From the NCBI GenBank assembly GCA_023055355.1, contig JALJCS010000002.1:84903001-84967000 (forward strand): 64,000 bases of DNA, in the 5' to 3' direction. Source of the stretch: Agelaius tricolor. Taxonomy: Eukaryota; Chordata; Aves; Passeriformes; Icteridae. Every line of letters begins with the position of its first letter. The first letter of the stretch is position 1. The translations under genes and the position numbers were made by a program. This document shows positions 1 to 14,337 of the stretch, in pieces. The notes beneath the pieces were generated by a model. That model was not told where the DNA came from. It searched no databases and was given only the letters and a program-made list of their open reading frames with translations.

Positions 1-1130
1 AAGAGAATTAACAGTACTGGCCCAGTATCAACCCCTGGGGTACTTCAGCCTCCAGCTGGACTTTGAGCTGCTGATCTTCACCCTCTGAGCCCAGCAGTTC
101 AGCCAGTTTTCAGTCCATCTCACTGTCCACTTATCTAGTCTGTACTTCAACATTTTGTCTTGAGGGTGTTACAGGAGACAATGTCAAGAGCCTTGCAAAA
201 TAAACAGCACCCACTGCTCTCCTTTCATCCACTGAGCCAGTCATCTCATTGTGAAAAGCTGTTGGGTTGGAGAAGTATGATTTGACTTTTGTAAGTTTGT
301 GCAATTGGGATTATTTCCTCCATTTCTGAGGCATCGTGGTGAGACTAATCAGCCTGTAGTTCCTCAAATTCTCCTGTTGAAGACAGAAGTGACGTTTACT
401 TTCTACCAGACCTCAGGAACTTCCTCAAGTTACCACAGTCTTTCAAAGATAACTGAGAGTGGCCTTACAAGGACATTGAGCAGGTCCCTCATTACTAATG
501 GGTGCATCCCATCAGATTCCATGGACTTGTATATATCTAGACTGGCTAAATGTTCCTTTAATTAATTCTTATCCATTAGGAGCAAGTCTTCCTTGCTTCA
601 AACTTTCCTACTGGTTTCAGGTGCCTGGGATTCCTGTAGGCAAATATTACATGACAAAAACAAGGGAAAGAAGGCACTGAGTTTGACCTTTTCCATGTCC
701 TTTGTCACCAATTTCCCTGCGTCATTCTCATCTCATCATCACTGCAACCAAGGCTACCCCTGACTTTTCTACTGCTGATCAATTTTTCACATTGTTAAGT
801 ATCAGGCAGAGCAGATTCTTTTTGCTGACTTCTCTGTCACCTGTGTCTGGAAAAGACCAACAGCCTTGGTTGCTTTTGCCCTGCTGTGTTCTTCTCCCAG
901 CAGCTACCAGGGTGGTTCAAGAACCAGACCTGCAAACATGACACTTCTCCCAGTTGTCTGCTGCTTCTTCCCAATCAGATGATCTGTAGCTGACACCCAC
1001 CACAGTTGCTCACACTGGTCTGCCCTTTAATCCCCACCCATAAACTCCCAGCTTGCTCATCACCCCTCCCTAGGATAAGCTACAGGCACTGCCACTGCTC
1101 TTTCTCATGAAGCTCCCTTCTGAATCTTCT
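1..1130 (-). mobile_element. Old CR1 LINE fragment (ORF2 region), minus strand
   Basis: On the minus strand 1-730 follows the reverse-transcriptase part of avian CR1 ORF2, and 945-1130 follows a more upstream part of the same ORF. The plus strand shows familiar stretches such as GGTGCATCCCATCAG and CCATGGACTTGT (about 500-530). The piece between 730 and 945 is too diverged to place. Many stops and indels show it is long dead. It continues left of the window. Confidence 0.8.
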
Positions 1131-4100
1131 GGTTGATTTAAGAGAAATTTCTATCTCAAACATGCAAGGTTCCTACTACATTTTTCATGGAAAAATGTCT
1201 CCATGAGGGGAGCAGAGTGTATGGACAGACACATGACAGGACAATGGGATGCAGGAACTGCTCAACCCTTCTTAGACAATGCAAGTCCAGTTATAGGACT
1301 CAAATAAAGAGGAACACAGACTACATTATTTCTACTGTGTATGAGTAATTCTGTATTTTTTAATAGGGGCATTGCAAGGCTTTGGACCTTCTAAAATAGG
1401 AAAAAAACCCTTAATGTTATTCTCAGAAAAATGGAACATCTACATCACAGGACATCCTATGTGAGATCTCCTTACACAGCAGGAGTCCAGATCACAAAGT
1501 CATTATCCAGTCCTACCATTGCCTGTACTTTCCTCAAGAATTTTAACTTAGCTACAGCCTCTTAAAAATAATGTATGAACTTAAGAATTTTGTACTAGCA
1601 GGGAAAATATGAAATATCATTCCTTGAGTCATTCACATTGGAGGTCACATTTCTAAGTATCTCACAAGCACTGGAAGCTCCCACTAATATCAGTTGTTTT
1701 ATAGTTTTGGCACCACACAAGCTATTGCTGCTTATTTATTCTCTCCTGAAGGCCAGTGACAGGCTTATACAAAGCTCATGGAGAAGACTGAAATTAAAAT
1801 CCCTAAGACTCCAAATGCAGACACAGATCCCACTTTCTGATTCTCAGAGCCCTTTGTTTCTCAGATTAACACAGAAGGGAGAGGGAATGAAGCCAGTCAG
1901 TCAATGAACAAACTGCCCTTCAAATCCTAAAGAATTAATCTGATGGCTCTTGTTGACACTATGTTTATTCGTTTCCTGGTGTAAAAAGATGTATGTTCTG
2001 CGGAAAAACAAAAAATTGGATTTAAATCAGAGTTCCCATAGCTTATTTGCGATTACAAACTTCTTGGAATTGTTTTAAAGCTTTATCACTATTTGCCTGC
2101 TTTCTAAATAAGCAGGAATGAGGAACAAAAACATCAGTTGTTACCTCAGGCAGGTATATCCTTCAACAGAGCTACTCTAGTGCCAAAGTCCAACCTTAAT
2201 TCAGCATCCTGCTGAATGGAGCTTGGTGCTGCTCCCAGCAAAGCAAGAGCAGCCCTCACCCTGGGGAATGATGGCACAGCTGGCCTTGTGCTATGGAATT
2301 AGAAGCTTCTCTTTTGAAAGGGTTCTTTGTTCCCATAAATAATGGGTAAAATTCTTAAAAGTGCAAATCTTCTTCTCAGAAGTGATAGGAAGCCCTAGAG
2401 CTCGAGTCTCCGAGGCAGCTGCAGCTGAGTTACCTGATCATAGGAATCCCTAGGATTCAACATGCCCAAATACTTTTGGGACTCTGTGCCAAGAGCTTGA
2501 GTTTCACAAACAAGAAATGGAACAAAGACTCCAAAGTGCTGGGTTTTTGGAGTCCTTAGCTGGCCTAATATGGCCTTGTGAAACACATCAGCAGGACCAA
2601 AGAACAATTAAGAACATTTTTGTCTGGCTTCTGCTTCTTTTGAAAAGTTTACCCTGACCCCAATGCTACTTGCCCACCTTGTTTAAAAGCCCAACCATTC
2701 TTGAGGAAGATCTGCAGTCAGTTCCACCCTGCAGATGATGTGGGCATCACTGCGGTGGCTGGATGCCCCCCTCAGGCCAGAAGGGCGTGGCTGAGGAGAG
2801 GCTGCACAGGGGCTCACCCCTCTCTGTTTCTGTGTGACCAGGACTCAGTATCACTGCAGGCAGAAATAATCAGATGGGTGATGAAAAACAGCCTTCTAGG
2901 TTCTGTAAATCTGTCTTGTAGATTCAAGTTGGTGTCCCAAAGGACCTTTCTATTACCTGCAGGGGAATCACTCCAATGTCAATGTCAGGAGATTTTGGTC
3001 ATCACAGACTGTCCTCCTCAGGTGATTTTCTGCAGCTCTCAATTGTTTGTAATGAATTATTGCCACCACAGTCACAGGATGTCTGAAGCACAGATGTCCT
3101 TTCTCTTCTTACTGCTGACATTCAGGATGTCAGTTTATTTTGTATTTCTATAAGCCTGTTTTTCTCTCAAATGCAAACAAACATTTCAGGTAATAACCTT
3201 GTCTCCAGCAGAATATTGCATTTTGTCCTTCAAAGAATTCTTTTGATTTGAAATCCCAGAAACATCCAAAAGGCATTGACTATAAACCAGAAGTTTTTGA
3301 ATTAGTTGTAAATACAAATGGCAGGCAATATTTAAAAAGATAAATTACAAAAATCCCCTGGAGTTCATTCACTTGCACCTGCCCATGCTGCTTCCAGATG
3401 ACAAGACTCTAGAATTAAATACAGAAGTGATATAAAAAAATGTCATCACATGGGACCATTTTTAGTAGACGCAAAGCTGACCTGGCCTTTGTGGTTTCTT
3501 TTGCTAAATCAGGGGAGTTATTTTTATAGCTGCTGTGTCCATGTCCAGCAGAAACTTATGGCATCTGCATTCCATCTCTCCACAGTGACATGCTGGAGAC
3601 CCTTCTGTGGGAATGCCTTATGTTAGCAGTACTGCAAATGACATGATGTGCACATGTCAGGTGAGAATTTCACAGCTATGATAAAAATCACTACAAAGCC
3701 TGGCCAGCATACCAGGAAACCTCTGCAGACTTATGCAATCCTGTTTGTTCCAGTTACATCAATCAAAGTTGCCCTGGCTCAGGAAAAATAAAGCAACTGC
3801 AATTATTTTCAAATAACTAAGCTTCCAAAATGTAATTGAAGAAACTCTGAACTCTACTTTATTCCCATGTAAAAAAAACATTCCATACATATCAGGGATT
3901 TGTCAGAATTCCCCTTCCTCTGTCTTGTCTTCTTGTAAAACTTACTTTTAATAACTGTCAGCTTCCTGAACCACAAAGCTCTCTCTTCTGTTTTGCTGTT
4001 ATTCACTGGGGCAAAATCAAATGCCAAGGCAAGAAGAGAATGCAGGTGTGTTTATCCTGGGTCAGGGCAAAAGGAATTTGCACTCCAGCATCAGCAAGAG

Positions 4101-4490
4101 GCTAATGGGTTGTTTGCAGCCTTTGCCTGCTGCAGTGGGAGGTCTCCTAGCGGGACTAGCTAAAGGACACCAGCCAAAACTACAGCTCCTACTCCCACCT
4201 GCTGCCCACTGTGATGGTTGACCTTGGAGGGAATGTGATCATTGTCTTCCTACTGTAGGAAGTCCCAAACTTGCAGAGAGCAGAGGGGTTGGAGGCACAT
4301 TGAGCACGGCAGCTTCTCCCTCTGAAACAATCCCGCTTCCCTTCGATCTGAAACCTTATCCTTACAATCAGGGAGTGAGCGCCAGGGAGAGGCTTCTGTG
4401 CCTCTCATCCCACTGGTGCCTCCCAGCTGGAAGCTTGGAAATAACATAATCCAGTGCAGCTCCCTCTCACTGCAGTGCTTTTCTGATGTG
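1131..4490. other. Intergenic, no supported feature
   Basis: AT-rich unique-looking DNA. The open frames here, including one at 2701-3153 on the plus strand, have no recognisable domain, no codon signal and no neighbours, and read as chance frames. Confidence 0.6.
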
Positions 4491-4496
4491 GCCAGA

Positions 4497-5102
4497 TGTC
4501 GGAATTCAGGACATCCCTCTGGTTGTCCTGGACTGCCAAGACCCTGCCAGGGGGCTCAGAGACCCTGGCACAGAGCCCGAGACACCTATGGTTTTGATTA
4601 TGACCCATGGAGCAAATTACCAACCTTAGATGAAGATCTGCAGGCCACGACAGTTTAAGTAGAATGATAGTGAATTTATCATGGGGTGAAAAATTGATTT
4701 TTTTTGGGTTTTTAGAATGGGGGTTCAGGGGGCAAGATGGAGGAATCTGGGCATGTCCAGCCTTTCTCCTTCTTGGCCTCTATCTTCTGCTGTGATGTTG
4801 GCACTTTTAGATTGATTTGGAGTAGAAGCTCACTGTCTAACATAGGTGATAGGTATTGGAAAGTAATTGTAAATATTGTACACGTAGTTTTTAGTATAAA
4901 AAGATAACACCAACCAGGGGGCAGGCAGAGTGCCTCTCACTGTCTTGCTGAGCGGACCTTGGCTGGACAGGAGAAAGAATTTTATAGATAAGATACAATA
5001 AACAACCTTGAGACCAAGAATTGAAGAGTTCTGACTCCTTCTTCGACTGCTGGGCTGGGAAAAGAGACTTTCTAACCTATCATCTCAGGGTCACTCTGAC
5101 CA
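4497..5102 (+). mobile_element. Solo LTR of an endogenous retrovirus (family A, copy 1)
   Basis: A 606 bp element running TGTCGG to TGACCA. It is flanked by GCCAGA (4491-4496) and GCTAGA (5103-5108), a 6 bp target-site duplication with one mismatch. Inside are TATAAAAAG near 4895 and AATAAA at 4997, in the order expected of an LTR. A second copy lies at 35419-36018 in the same orientation. No internal retroviral genes are next to it. Confidence 0.8.
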
Positions 5103-5108
5103 GCTAGA

Positions 5109-8100
5109 GAACCTATGAGCCAGAAACCTGTCCTGTGCCCAAACTGAAATACCCTTACAGAGGAATAAGACAGCATGAGCAGAGGTGACTGACCAAGTTT
5201 TAGCCAAAACATTGAGCTCACTGCATTGGTAGACAGATTTTGGGAAGAGATTTCCAGTTGGTTAAATCCCACTGATTTCCATGGCAATGCTGTGTTAGTC
5301 ACCTTTCAAAAATCCACTAAGCACCACTGCCTAATACCCTGCCTCTTAGTTACTGAAGGACTGTGCCTATAAAACCATGTTTCCTGTCAGTGGGAGAAGG
5401 GTGTTGAGGCAATTAATTTTTGCTGAGACAGTACAGGGGGAAATAAAGCTTAAGACACTGAAGCAAAAGCAATTACACTTTGAACTTACCATACAAAATT
5501 CTATATAAAACATATGAAAATACTGTGAATACAATTCAAATTATTAGTGCCCTTTTTTTTGCTATACTTTAAACACCTTGCTATAAAATTCTTTTACAAT
5601 TTAATTTAATATCCAAAAAAAACATTTCCAAGATGCAGCTCTCTCTTTCTTCAGCAGACACAGCATGTCAGTGCAGCAATTCCTGCTGCAGGATGATGAG
5701 AAAATACATCACTGGTACACACCTAGTGTTGTATTGACTTGGAGTATTGATTACAGCCCCACATTCCATCACGCCAGGACCTGCATGAAAAGTAGAAAGA
5801 ACTGCAGCTTACTTGCTAAGGATATTCTTGCTCATGGATTTGTTTGTAGGAAGGTGCACAAAAAGTTTTCTGCATATTTTGCAGAATGCTACACAACCAA
5901 AAGCCAGCATCCTGCCCAAGCAGACACCAGAAAACCAAAAATGGTTCTCTGCAGATACATGGGGATAGTTAAGATGCTCTCTGAGGAAGTGGAAACAATG
6001 GTCTCATACCCTCTGAGGTTGCCATTTGGCTAAAGGGGAGAATCTTCCTCCTCTCTCTAGATTTCACTGCTTCCCAGGTTCATGAGACAGAATTTGAATG
6101 TATTTGGCTTCCTATCAATACCTCTGGGAATTGGAATTGAACAGGAGCACTGACCTAGGCTCCCAGGAAACTTAATGCCTCCATTTTCAACCATCAATTG
6201 ATTTTAAGCTTTGCTTAAACTTCTTAGGCCGCATGATCAGCCTTAATAAAGAGTCAAATTAAATGTCTTAAGTCATGACTAGGTGAAATTTAAATCTCAT
6301 GTATGTCTATATAGTCAATAGGGGCAGCTCAAATGTTAACTGCTAAATGTTTGAAATCAATCTTTCACAAACATCAAGGAGAGAATTGGCAGAAAATATG
6401 CAAACCAAAATGTAAAAAAAAACCCCAACAAAACAACCCCAACCCCGCAATAAACAACCAATAAACTAAATGTGTAAAAAAGTAGTCTACTCATGAACAA
6501 CTTACAAGAAGTGAAGTTGCTCTGTAAAATCTTTAGCAGGAGTCATAGCTTGAATTATGCCAAATGTGCCCTCAAATGCTTGATTTTTATCCCAGTCACA
6601 GCAAAGCCCTCCCTGGTCCTTTAATGCAAAGAGCCAAGGGGGTGCTGTGTATGTAGAAGTGACCTGTGCCATCAAGAAAAATTAGAGACTGCAAGAGAAG
6701 CAGAGAATTCAAAGTTTTTGTTCATTTCCTCCCTGTCCATCTGCAAGCTGCTGGGCTCAAAAGGACATGCAGCAGCCACTGAACTGCAGACCCATGAGTT
6801 GCCCTCCCCTCAAAGCCAGGATGCAGAGGGCTTCTGCCTGCTGGAGAAGGTCCAGGCACTTCTTCCTCCTCCTTCCATGTCACCAGGAAGTCCCATGCAA
6901 TCTTTTTTTCCTGTCCCCCTTGTGAGGCAGGAAAGGCCTGAAGAAACCCAAGCCTCAACCTCCTGACTATAAAATAGAGATTGAGGCATCCAGCACACCT
7001 GAGTGGGTGTAGGTGTGACAGGAGAAGGGAGCTCAGACAGAGGGGAGGGGAGGACAGGAACAAAGGCCAGGTGAGGAGGCTGGCAGCAGAAAGACAGGAC
7101 AGGCCTTGTTGCAGTAGGGATGTGAGGTTCAAATAGGGTGATGAACAGAGAGATGCAGGCTCTGGTCTCCTATACACTGTGAGGTGGCACCAGGGAAGAG
7201 CGAGGCCTCCTGAGATGCAGCAGAGGGAGAAAAGCCAAATAAAATGAGAGCAAATGCATGGCAAAAGTTTGTGCTTTGACAAGAAGAAAGTGATCTGGCA
7301 GCTCTGGTCACTGATGGGGAACAAAGTAGACTAGAGGTCATTTTCTATGTCTTGCTATAAATGTATCAGCAGTTAAACTACAGGCCATATCTCAGATGCC
7401 TCTTCCCAGGCATTATCATTTATAGACATTTAAAAAAATACCCTCAAGTTCCATCATATTATCTATTAGACTATGAGGAAGCACAGAGAGGGATCCATCA
7501 TTTCCCTGCCTACACAAGGCTTGCCTGTGAGCACAAGTATTAACTTAATCTGTCTAGATGATCCTTGAGTCTCCAAAGAATATTTTCCCTCCATTAAAAG
7601 AGTTAAGTAGTCAAATGGCAAACCCCTGAAATCCATTAATATAGAAGCAAGATTTTCAAAGGGTGCCTTGACCCTCAGCTGTTTTGCTAAATTAGACACT
7701 AATATGAGAGAGAAATGTGCAAAACTAAAACTGCCCAGACAATGGTAACACAGCTGTCTCCTTCTCTGCCTCACACCTGTGCTGAGCAGCAGCAGCAGCC
7801 CCCTGCACAGCACAGCCACTTCTGTGACCCCTGCACCTGCCAAGGCACTGCACTCTGCTTCCAGCTCCCAAGCAGTGAGGCCACGGGGAGCCGTCCCTGC
7901 TTCATACCCCATGCAACAAGGCAACTGCTGGCTCATGCTGTTTTCTCTATTTCCTGCATTTTCAGCAGTTTGCAAAGTTAAAACATACTCATTTGCTTAG
8001 CCAGGGCCATCACCTGGAACATGATCAAGATTACGAAATTTGCATTTTGAGTCTCTCTGAACAAAGTGCCTCTAGGTGAGATAACATTTCCCACTCATTT

Positions 8101-11098
8101 CCCACTCTGTGTCGGCAACAATTTTGTCTCACTTCTCTATTTTTTTCTTGTTTTAATATTAAATGCATTGAAACAGAACCCAAATCTTTCCAAAGCTAAC
8201 AAGGAAAGGATTTCTTCCTCTGACTGAAGCTGAGTTAGTAAGATTGTCATGAAGCACAGCGTGCTGAGACCTGTACAGTGCCAGCAATGAACATGTATTG
8301 AGATGAGAGGAGTCACTGTAAAACTCTGGGCAAAGGGGTTGGGCCCATTTCTCTACAGCCCATTGTCTACCTCATTGTTTCAACAGCAGGCAAACAGCAA
8401 GACCAGATAGTTTACAAGAGTGTGGAGGTCAATCTTGACAGTACTTTGTTTTTTCTGTAGTTAGTGATGACAGAAAGGTGATTATGAAAGCAATTGAAGC
8501 ATTTCTTCTCAGATTGGATGATTCATAATTACTTGTTGAAGTTGTTGTCAACCAAAGGTTGAGCATGGTGAGAGGAGGAAGAAAGAGACAAAGAAGTAAT
8601 ACAGTGCACTCAGAGCAATCTCTTTGCAATCCTCAAGTTGCACACATAAAAGAGCACACAGTCCAACACACAGGCAGGAACAGCAGTAAAATATTAAACT
8701 ACGTACAAAAGCAATGTCTACATGGAAGGTGGAAGATTAAGTGCCAGTAGTAGTCTCAATACTGGGTCATGCACTTAAATCTCATTCATAATTTCTTACA
8801 TTAAACTCACTCAGAGTACTCAAAAATGAATAGGCCTGAGTAAAGCTCAGAAAAGTCTTTGTCAGAGCACTGGGAGCAAGGAGGGCATGGTTAACATGTG
8901 CTACATCCCCACCTGCCTTAGCCAGGATAACGAGAACAAAGCCACTGCAGCTGTGCCAGTTTACACCAGCTTAAGCTATGACCTGTTTAAACATTTTTGG
9001 ATGGCGTCCAGCAATAGTGTCTAGACATTGTTATTCAGAAATAACTTGATCTTCATCTTTTTCTTTTGTACAGAAAGGAAGAGGAAATGTATGTCACAAA
9101 GCAACATTTCATGCAGAACTGCAGGGAAAGACAGGATGGTAACCCAATTAAGGCAGATCAGAAATCTTTCAAAGCTGTTTATAAAGAAACATACTATCTC
9201 CAGCCTCTAGTGACTGAATGAAAAGAGATTGCATGAAGCAAGGAATCAGATGATCTGCCTTGCAAAATTTTCTTTGCCTCAGAGAACAAAATCCAAGAGC
9301 CCATTTCATCAGCCTTGCCCCTTTGGTCACTGTTGAAATCTTCTGCTTTTATATTCCACAGTTCCTGATCTGGCAGACCCAGTACCCAAGAAAAAAGCCT
9401 TGCTATGTCATGCTAGCAAGGAAAAATCTAAGGAGCTTGCAAGGTTTTCTGTGTTTAGAGGCTATGTCAAACAGCATTACTTTTTTTTGTCTCTAGCTGC
9501 TTACTAGAAAGATTGTCTGTAGCAAATTACCTTCTTTAATTCTGATATTTTGAATCTTTCTGTTCTTCATTGCCTCCAGGTCTCCTGGTCAAAAAATGTT
9601 ATTTTTAGATTACTTCTTTTTATGTAACTTTCATGGAAGAATTCAGCATGCTCCTTCCACATGAATATCTGCACTATGAGCAGGCAGATGAGGGATAATT
9701 TGAAGGGAACTTCTGTGGAGTCTTTGTGTTACAGCTTCCTGAAGGCTCTGACTTTCTGTCTTTTCCTTTGCTTCTACATCAGCATCTTGTCTCCTCACAT
9801 GCAGCTTTTAAGTATATTTTTAGACAGTTGAACAATTCAAACAGTTTGCCTGGAGCCAGCATTTAAACTTAGACCTGTATTTTCAGAAAAAAAATAGACT
9901 AAAAGTTAGAATGGCTATTTAGAAGTTTCAAAAAGGTCAATCTCCTGCTGACATTTTAACATACCATATTTTTGTAGCTGCCTATATTTAAGATGAAAAA
10001 AACTGTATGTTATAAAGAAACATATGTTTCAAGAGAAAGAAAAAGAGGTCACTAAATTCTGTCAAAAAATGTAGGCTTTTATTTATTTATCTTTACTTCT
10101 TAGATCAGTGGGACTGCTCTAGTACAACCCAGACAACAATTTGATGAGATCTTAAAGTCTGTGTTCAAGGCCCTTCTACTGCATCTCACATATCATGCAC
10201 ACAAGGACAGGTTCAATTAATACCTTCTACATTTGCCAGTTCTTTTTTACCAAAACCACTTTTGTAGACGAGGCAGGGTAACCAGGATTGTATTGCTGTG
10301 TTGCATGCTGTCTGTTCTCCTGTAGCTGACCAAAACCAGCATAAACCTCTTCTCAGGAGTCTCTGCAAGCTGAAAAAAAACACACTCACAGCCCACCCAC
10401 TAATTTCATCCAACAGGACACAGGTTCTGCTTTCAAGTGGGGAACCACAGCCCTAGGAGGTACATGGAGATGAAAACCAACAGAGATATCAGCAGCTGTC
10501 AGAGAGCATACAGTGCTCAGATTTTCAGGACTAGAAATGCTAAGACAGCCCCTCATCTCACAGGTCCCAGACCACAGGATTCATTGGAACACATCAATCA
10601 AGCTGAACACACAGATCAGCTCTCCTTTAAGAAAACTCCAGCACAGCCTCTCTTCCAGTTGAGGTATCTCTTGGGAAATTGTCTCCAGCAAGAGTATGAA
10701 GCTGCTGCAGAGAGATGACTGATGGCAAACTCCAACAGATTTTGCCAGGAAAAGAAATCAGTGATTCCAAGGATGTAATTCCTTCCTTGCCAGTAAAACC
10801 TGTCTTAGGTATCCAGCTGGCCTCCAGAAGATCTGATGACACCAGCCTTGGCAGCTGAAGGCTTGCTTGATCCCATGGGTGAAGTCTGAGCACAGCAAGG
10901 CTGTGCTGGTCCAAGGTGCTGGGGAACAGGAGTTACACAGGAACTGCTGAAAATCCACGTGTGGCTCACGGCTGTCAGCACAGTTCCTGATGGCTTGGCC
11001 ATATCTGCTTACCTTTGGGATTGCTGCTATCGCCTGCCTGCGCTCCTCCATTGCAGCTACTTCATTAGTGTAAAACCAAATAAAACCAAACATTGCAG
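5109..11098. other. Intergenic, no supported feature
   Basis: Mostly AT-rich DNA with short A/C-rich simple sequence (about 6410-6475) and moderately GC-rich patches (6720-7130, 7740-7900). The longer frames (for example 6722-7324 and 7466-7975, minus strand) lack any recognisable protein feature. Confidence 0.6.
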
Positions 11099-11246
11099 TC
11101 CTTCCTTCCTTCCTTCCTTCCTTCCTTCCTTCCTTCCTTCCTTCCTTCCTTCCTTCCTTCCTTCCTTCCTTCCTTCCTTCCTTCCTTCCTTCCTTCCTTC
11201 CTCCCTTCCTCCCTTCCTCCCTTCCTCCCTTCCTCCCTTCCTCCCC
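11099..11246 (+). repeat. (CTTC)n microsatellite with a compound CTCCCTTC tail
   Basis: About 26 uninterrupted CTTC units, then a change at about 11203 to an 8 bp unit (CTCCCTTC) repeated to the end. The strand is all pyrimidine for about 148 bp, able to form triplex DNA. Frames across it code only for Ser/Phe/Leu/Pro or Glu/Gly/Arg/Lys repeats and are not genes. Confidence 0.97.
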
Positions 11247-14200
11247 ACTCCTGGTCCGACTCATCCACCAGTCACCTCTTCACTTTATATTTGCTATTTC
11301 TGCTGGAACTGCATGTCCCTCTCATGCCTCCCATAGAAATGACACTAGCAACCATGAAAACATCAAGATCTTAAAAGACTGGCACAACTACAGGCTTGAT
11401 AGATACTTCCCCACACTTAGCAGCATAGCTTTTCCTGGCAATTACTTCAGACATATCCTGGGATGTTGAATGAGAGGAGACTGAGCAGAAGGAAGATCAG
11501 AACACCAGTGGTATGACTTTGGCAGTCAAGAAAAATAGTATACAGGTGACTAGGACAGTGGATGGAAGGGTTCCAACAGAATGGGACTACGAAAAGAAAA
11601 GCAGTTATGATGGGGCTGTACTGGATGGACAATTTACTGCTTTTCAGCTCATCTGTGTTTTCTCTCCATAGTAATAATATGTTGTTACCTAAAGCACATG
11701 AAAAGTATTCCAAATAAACTTAGTATTCTCATGACCCCAAAATGGAAATCCAAAACAAGTGGATATCTTTGATATTTGTTTAACCGGGCTTCAGCTCTGC
11801 CTTAGTAAAACAAGGAATTATATTCATCTCCAGAAAGGTATGAAAATGAATTCAATATTGATGATAGTTCCAAGCACCACAGAGGAGGCTGTGAGGAAAT
11901 TAACATTTGTGACTTGGGTGCAGTATTAAACAGAACACATTTCAATGTCTGAAGCTGCACAGTGAAACTGTTGAAGCTGATCATTCAACATGTCACCCCT
12001 CCTTAGCACCAAGCAAAGCAAGCATCCTCTGGAGCACATGGCACAGTGATGCAATGAAAACCTGTATCATAACACAGACAGGTAATAAACTAAGGAATGT
12101 GGCAAATGTTAATTTTAGCACTTATCATCAGGCTTACTGCATTTATAATTAATTTTTTTCCTAATACAGCTTCTTGGATGAAATATTGGTATTTGCTAGC
12201 AAAAAAGAAATTCAAACACGACAGCTGGATGTCATTTTTCCCCTCTAAGGAATGTCACGTTTGGAATGGCCCAGTGGGCAAAGGCGAATACATAATGGTT
12301 ATTCAGAAAGCAATTAGATTCTGACCGCAGGGAAATGTTTTCTGAATGGAGTGAGCTTTAATAGAATAGACCCAACAGTCTTTTTTGTTCCTCTATTTCT
12401 TATATAAGACTCTTTTTTCCCTTAGAGCTAGGATCTGGGTTAAGGATGATAATACTCTTCACACAGTTTTTCACTGTGAACTCAAATATGTCTTAATAGT
12501 TAAAACAACTGCATTTTAAGATAGATGTAAATTAAAAAAAAAAAGATGTTTTGAGGTAAATTACTTAATATGTTACCTTCACTACAAGCACAGTTATGCT
12601 AGTCAATGTTTTTGCCTTTTCATTTACAGAGACAGGGTATCATAGGAGTAGTCAGTATTTTGGGCTGATACAAACAACAGAAGTAATAACCCAAGCCAAA
12701 CACAAGCCAAAATTAAATTAAATTTGGCCTTTGACTGAATTCTAATGATTTAGACATGTCACATCTTCTTGTGCTGTTTCTTTCAGTTCGAAGAGAAGAG
12801 AAGCCAGACAGGCCTGACTCTTCTGTCAACAAACAGGCAAATCTCAAAGCAAAAGCAGGAGGGTTCAGGTAGGTTATGTAAGCCAGCACTGCTACCAGAC
12901 CTCATCAAAGGCTAATCAGCAATGGAAAGCAATAAGGCTGCTACAAATCAGTATTTGATAATATAAGAAAAGTTAAGTCTTTACAATATCTAATCTTATA
13001 CCTCTATAATGACAAACTGTAGATGTCTACATTACCCACATTACCAGCAGTAGGCAAGATTATGCAGTAACACAGCACAGGCAGAACAAATACTGAAGGA
13101 GGGTGGAGGGAATGAAAAAATATTTTTTCTTTGTTTTTCTTAAAGGCACTGTTGTATGAAAGGCAGGCTGACAATTTGCCCCAACCCAAGTGCAAAGCAG
13201 AAGAGAAATAGATTAGCTGAGTAGCTGCTGAGCAAAACATGCCCTTCTAAGCAGTGAAGCCTCATCAGAGTAGCAGCTATGGTTATTTTCTGCATAAATT
13301 GCTATTATTCTTTTTTCACTCTTCCCAGTAACACTCAGAGGCTCCCCTAAAACAGCACAATACTGCAGCAGTTCAGAAAGAACTAACACCTAGAGATTCA
13401 CTTTTTCCATGGGGGGGTTGACAGTTCTCAGTTGCAGCAGTTAGTACATCACAGCAGCTTCTGCCAATTTGAATGCACCATACCAGCTGTTGCTGGCCTC
13501 AGAAAGAATCAATTTCAAGTGTTTCTAATTAGCCAGTGAGATTAGGTGCTGCAGTGTTAGATCAGCTAGATCAGCTTCTTGCTGTGTATTAAAGCCAGTC
13601 TTCTATGTTTAACAGTGATGGACAGCTGAGGTGTGAGTGAAAATGCCTGAGGTTACATCATCTGCTTTTCTGACACTAGGTATAACATAAGGTGGACAAA
13701 TTGCTTCATGTCCTATTTAATTATTTTGATTTTTTTTTTTATGGTCGTGGTGAAGATTTTGTCATTCAATACATTTCTGTGTCTGAGCAGATAGAATACT
13801 TGTAGTACAACTCACTGTTGATGTCTGTGATGATTTAAAAGAAAAATAAAATTTCTTTGATTTGGTAATGATATCTATAATATTCATTCTCCAGTGAACA
13901 GTATCCAGCTATTAAGTAGAAGAAGGGGCTTTTTTTATTATTACTGACATGCAAATAGAGCATGAATTCTAACCATGAAAGCTGTTCATAAGAAAGATAA
14001 AACACCTGCTTGGATAGACACCAAAGTTAAAACACATTCTTGATATCACAAGTCATCAAGTGATAAGATCTTGCTCTTATGAAGTGTTTTTAGCTGGTAG
14101 GTTCAGGTTGTAAAGCATACTTAAAGGGAAATCAATACTACAGGAAAACATTGGGAAGCTGGCAGAGTGAATGAGGCACAAATTCTGCCAGTCAAGAGGA

Positions 14201-14337
14201 CAGTGGGAAGAAAGTCCTTGTCTCTCTATTCCATGATCAGGCTCATTTCCTTGCAGACTGCTGTTGTGTTATTTTAAGATATGCATCATAAAGATGTGTG
14301 CCAAAAGACCAAGAGAAAAACAGTCTTTGTAAACCAT
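11247..14337. other. Intergenic, no supported feature
   Basis: AT-rich DNA. I see no gene, no clear mobile element and no tandem repeat longer than short A or T runs. Confidence 0.6.

Noticed and set aside
2701..3153. 150-codon frame on the plus strand
   Set aside because: No recognisable motif, begins at a non-ATG codon (TTG) and lies in AT-rich intergenic DNA without splice or promoter signals.
6722..7324. 200-codon open frame on the minus strand
   Set aside because: Low-complexity Ser/Leu/Cys/Pro-rich translation with no domain, and overlapping frames of similar length on both strands; typical chance frame in a mildly GC-rich patch.
11057..11336. Long frames of Glu/Gly/Arg/Lys or Pro/Ser/Phe repeats
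   Set aside because: They are translations of the CTTC microsatellite.
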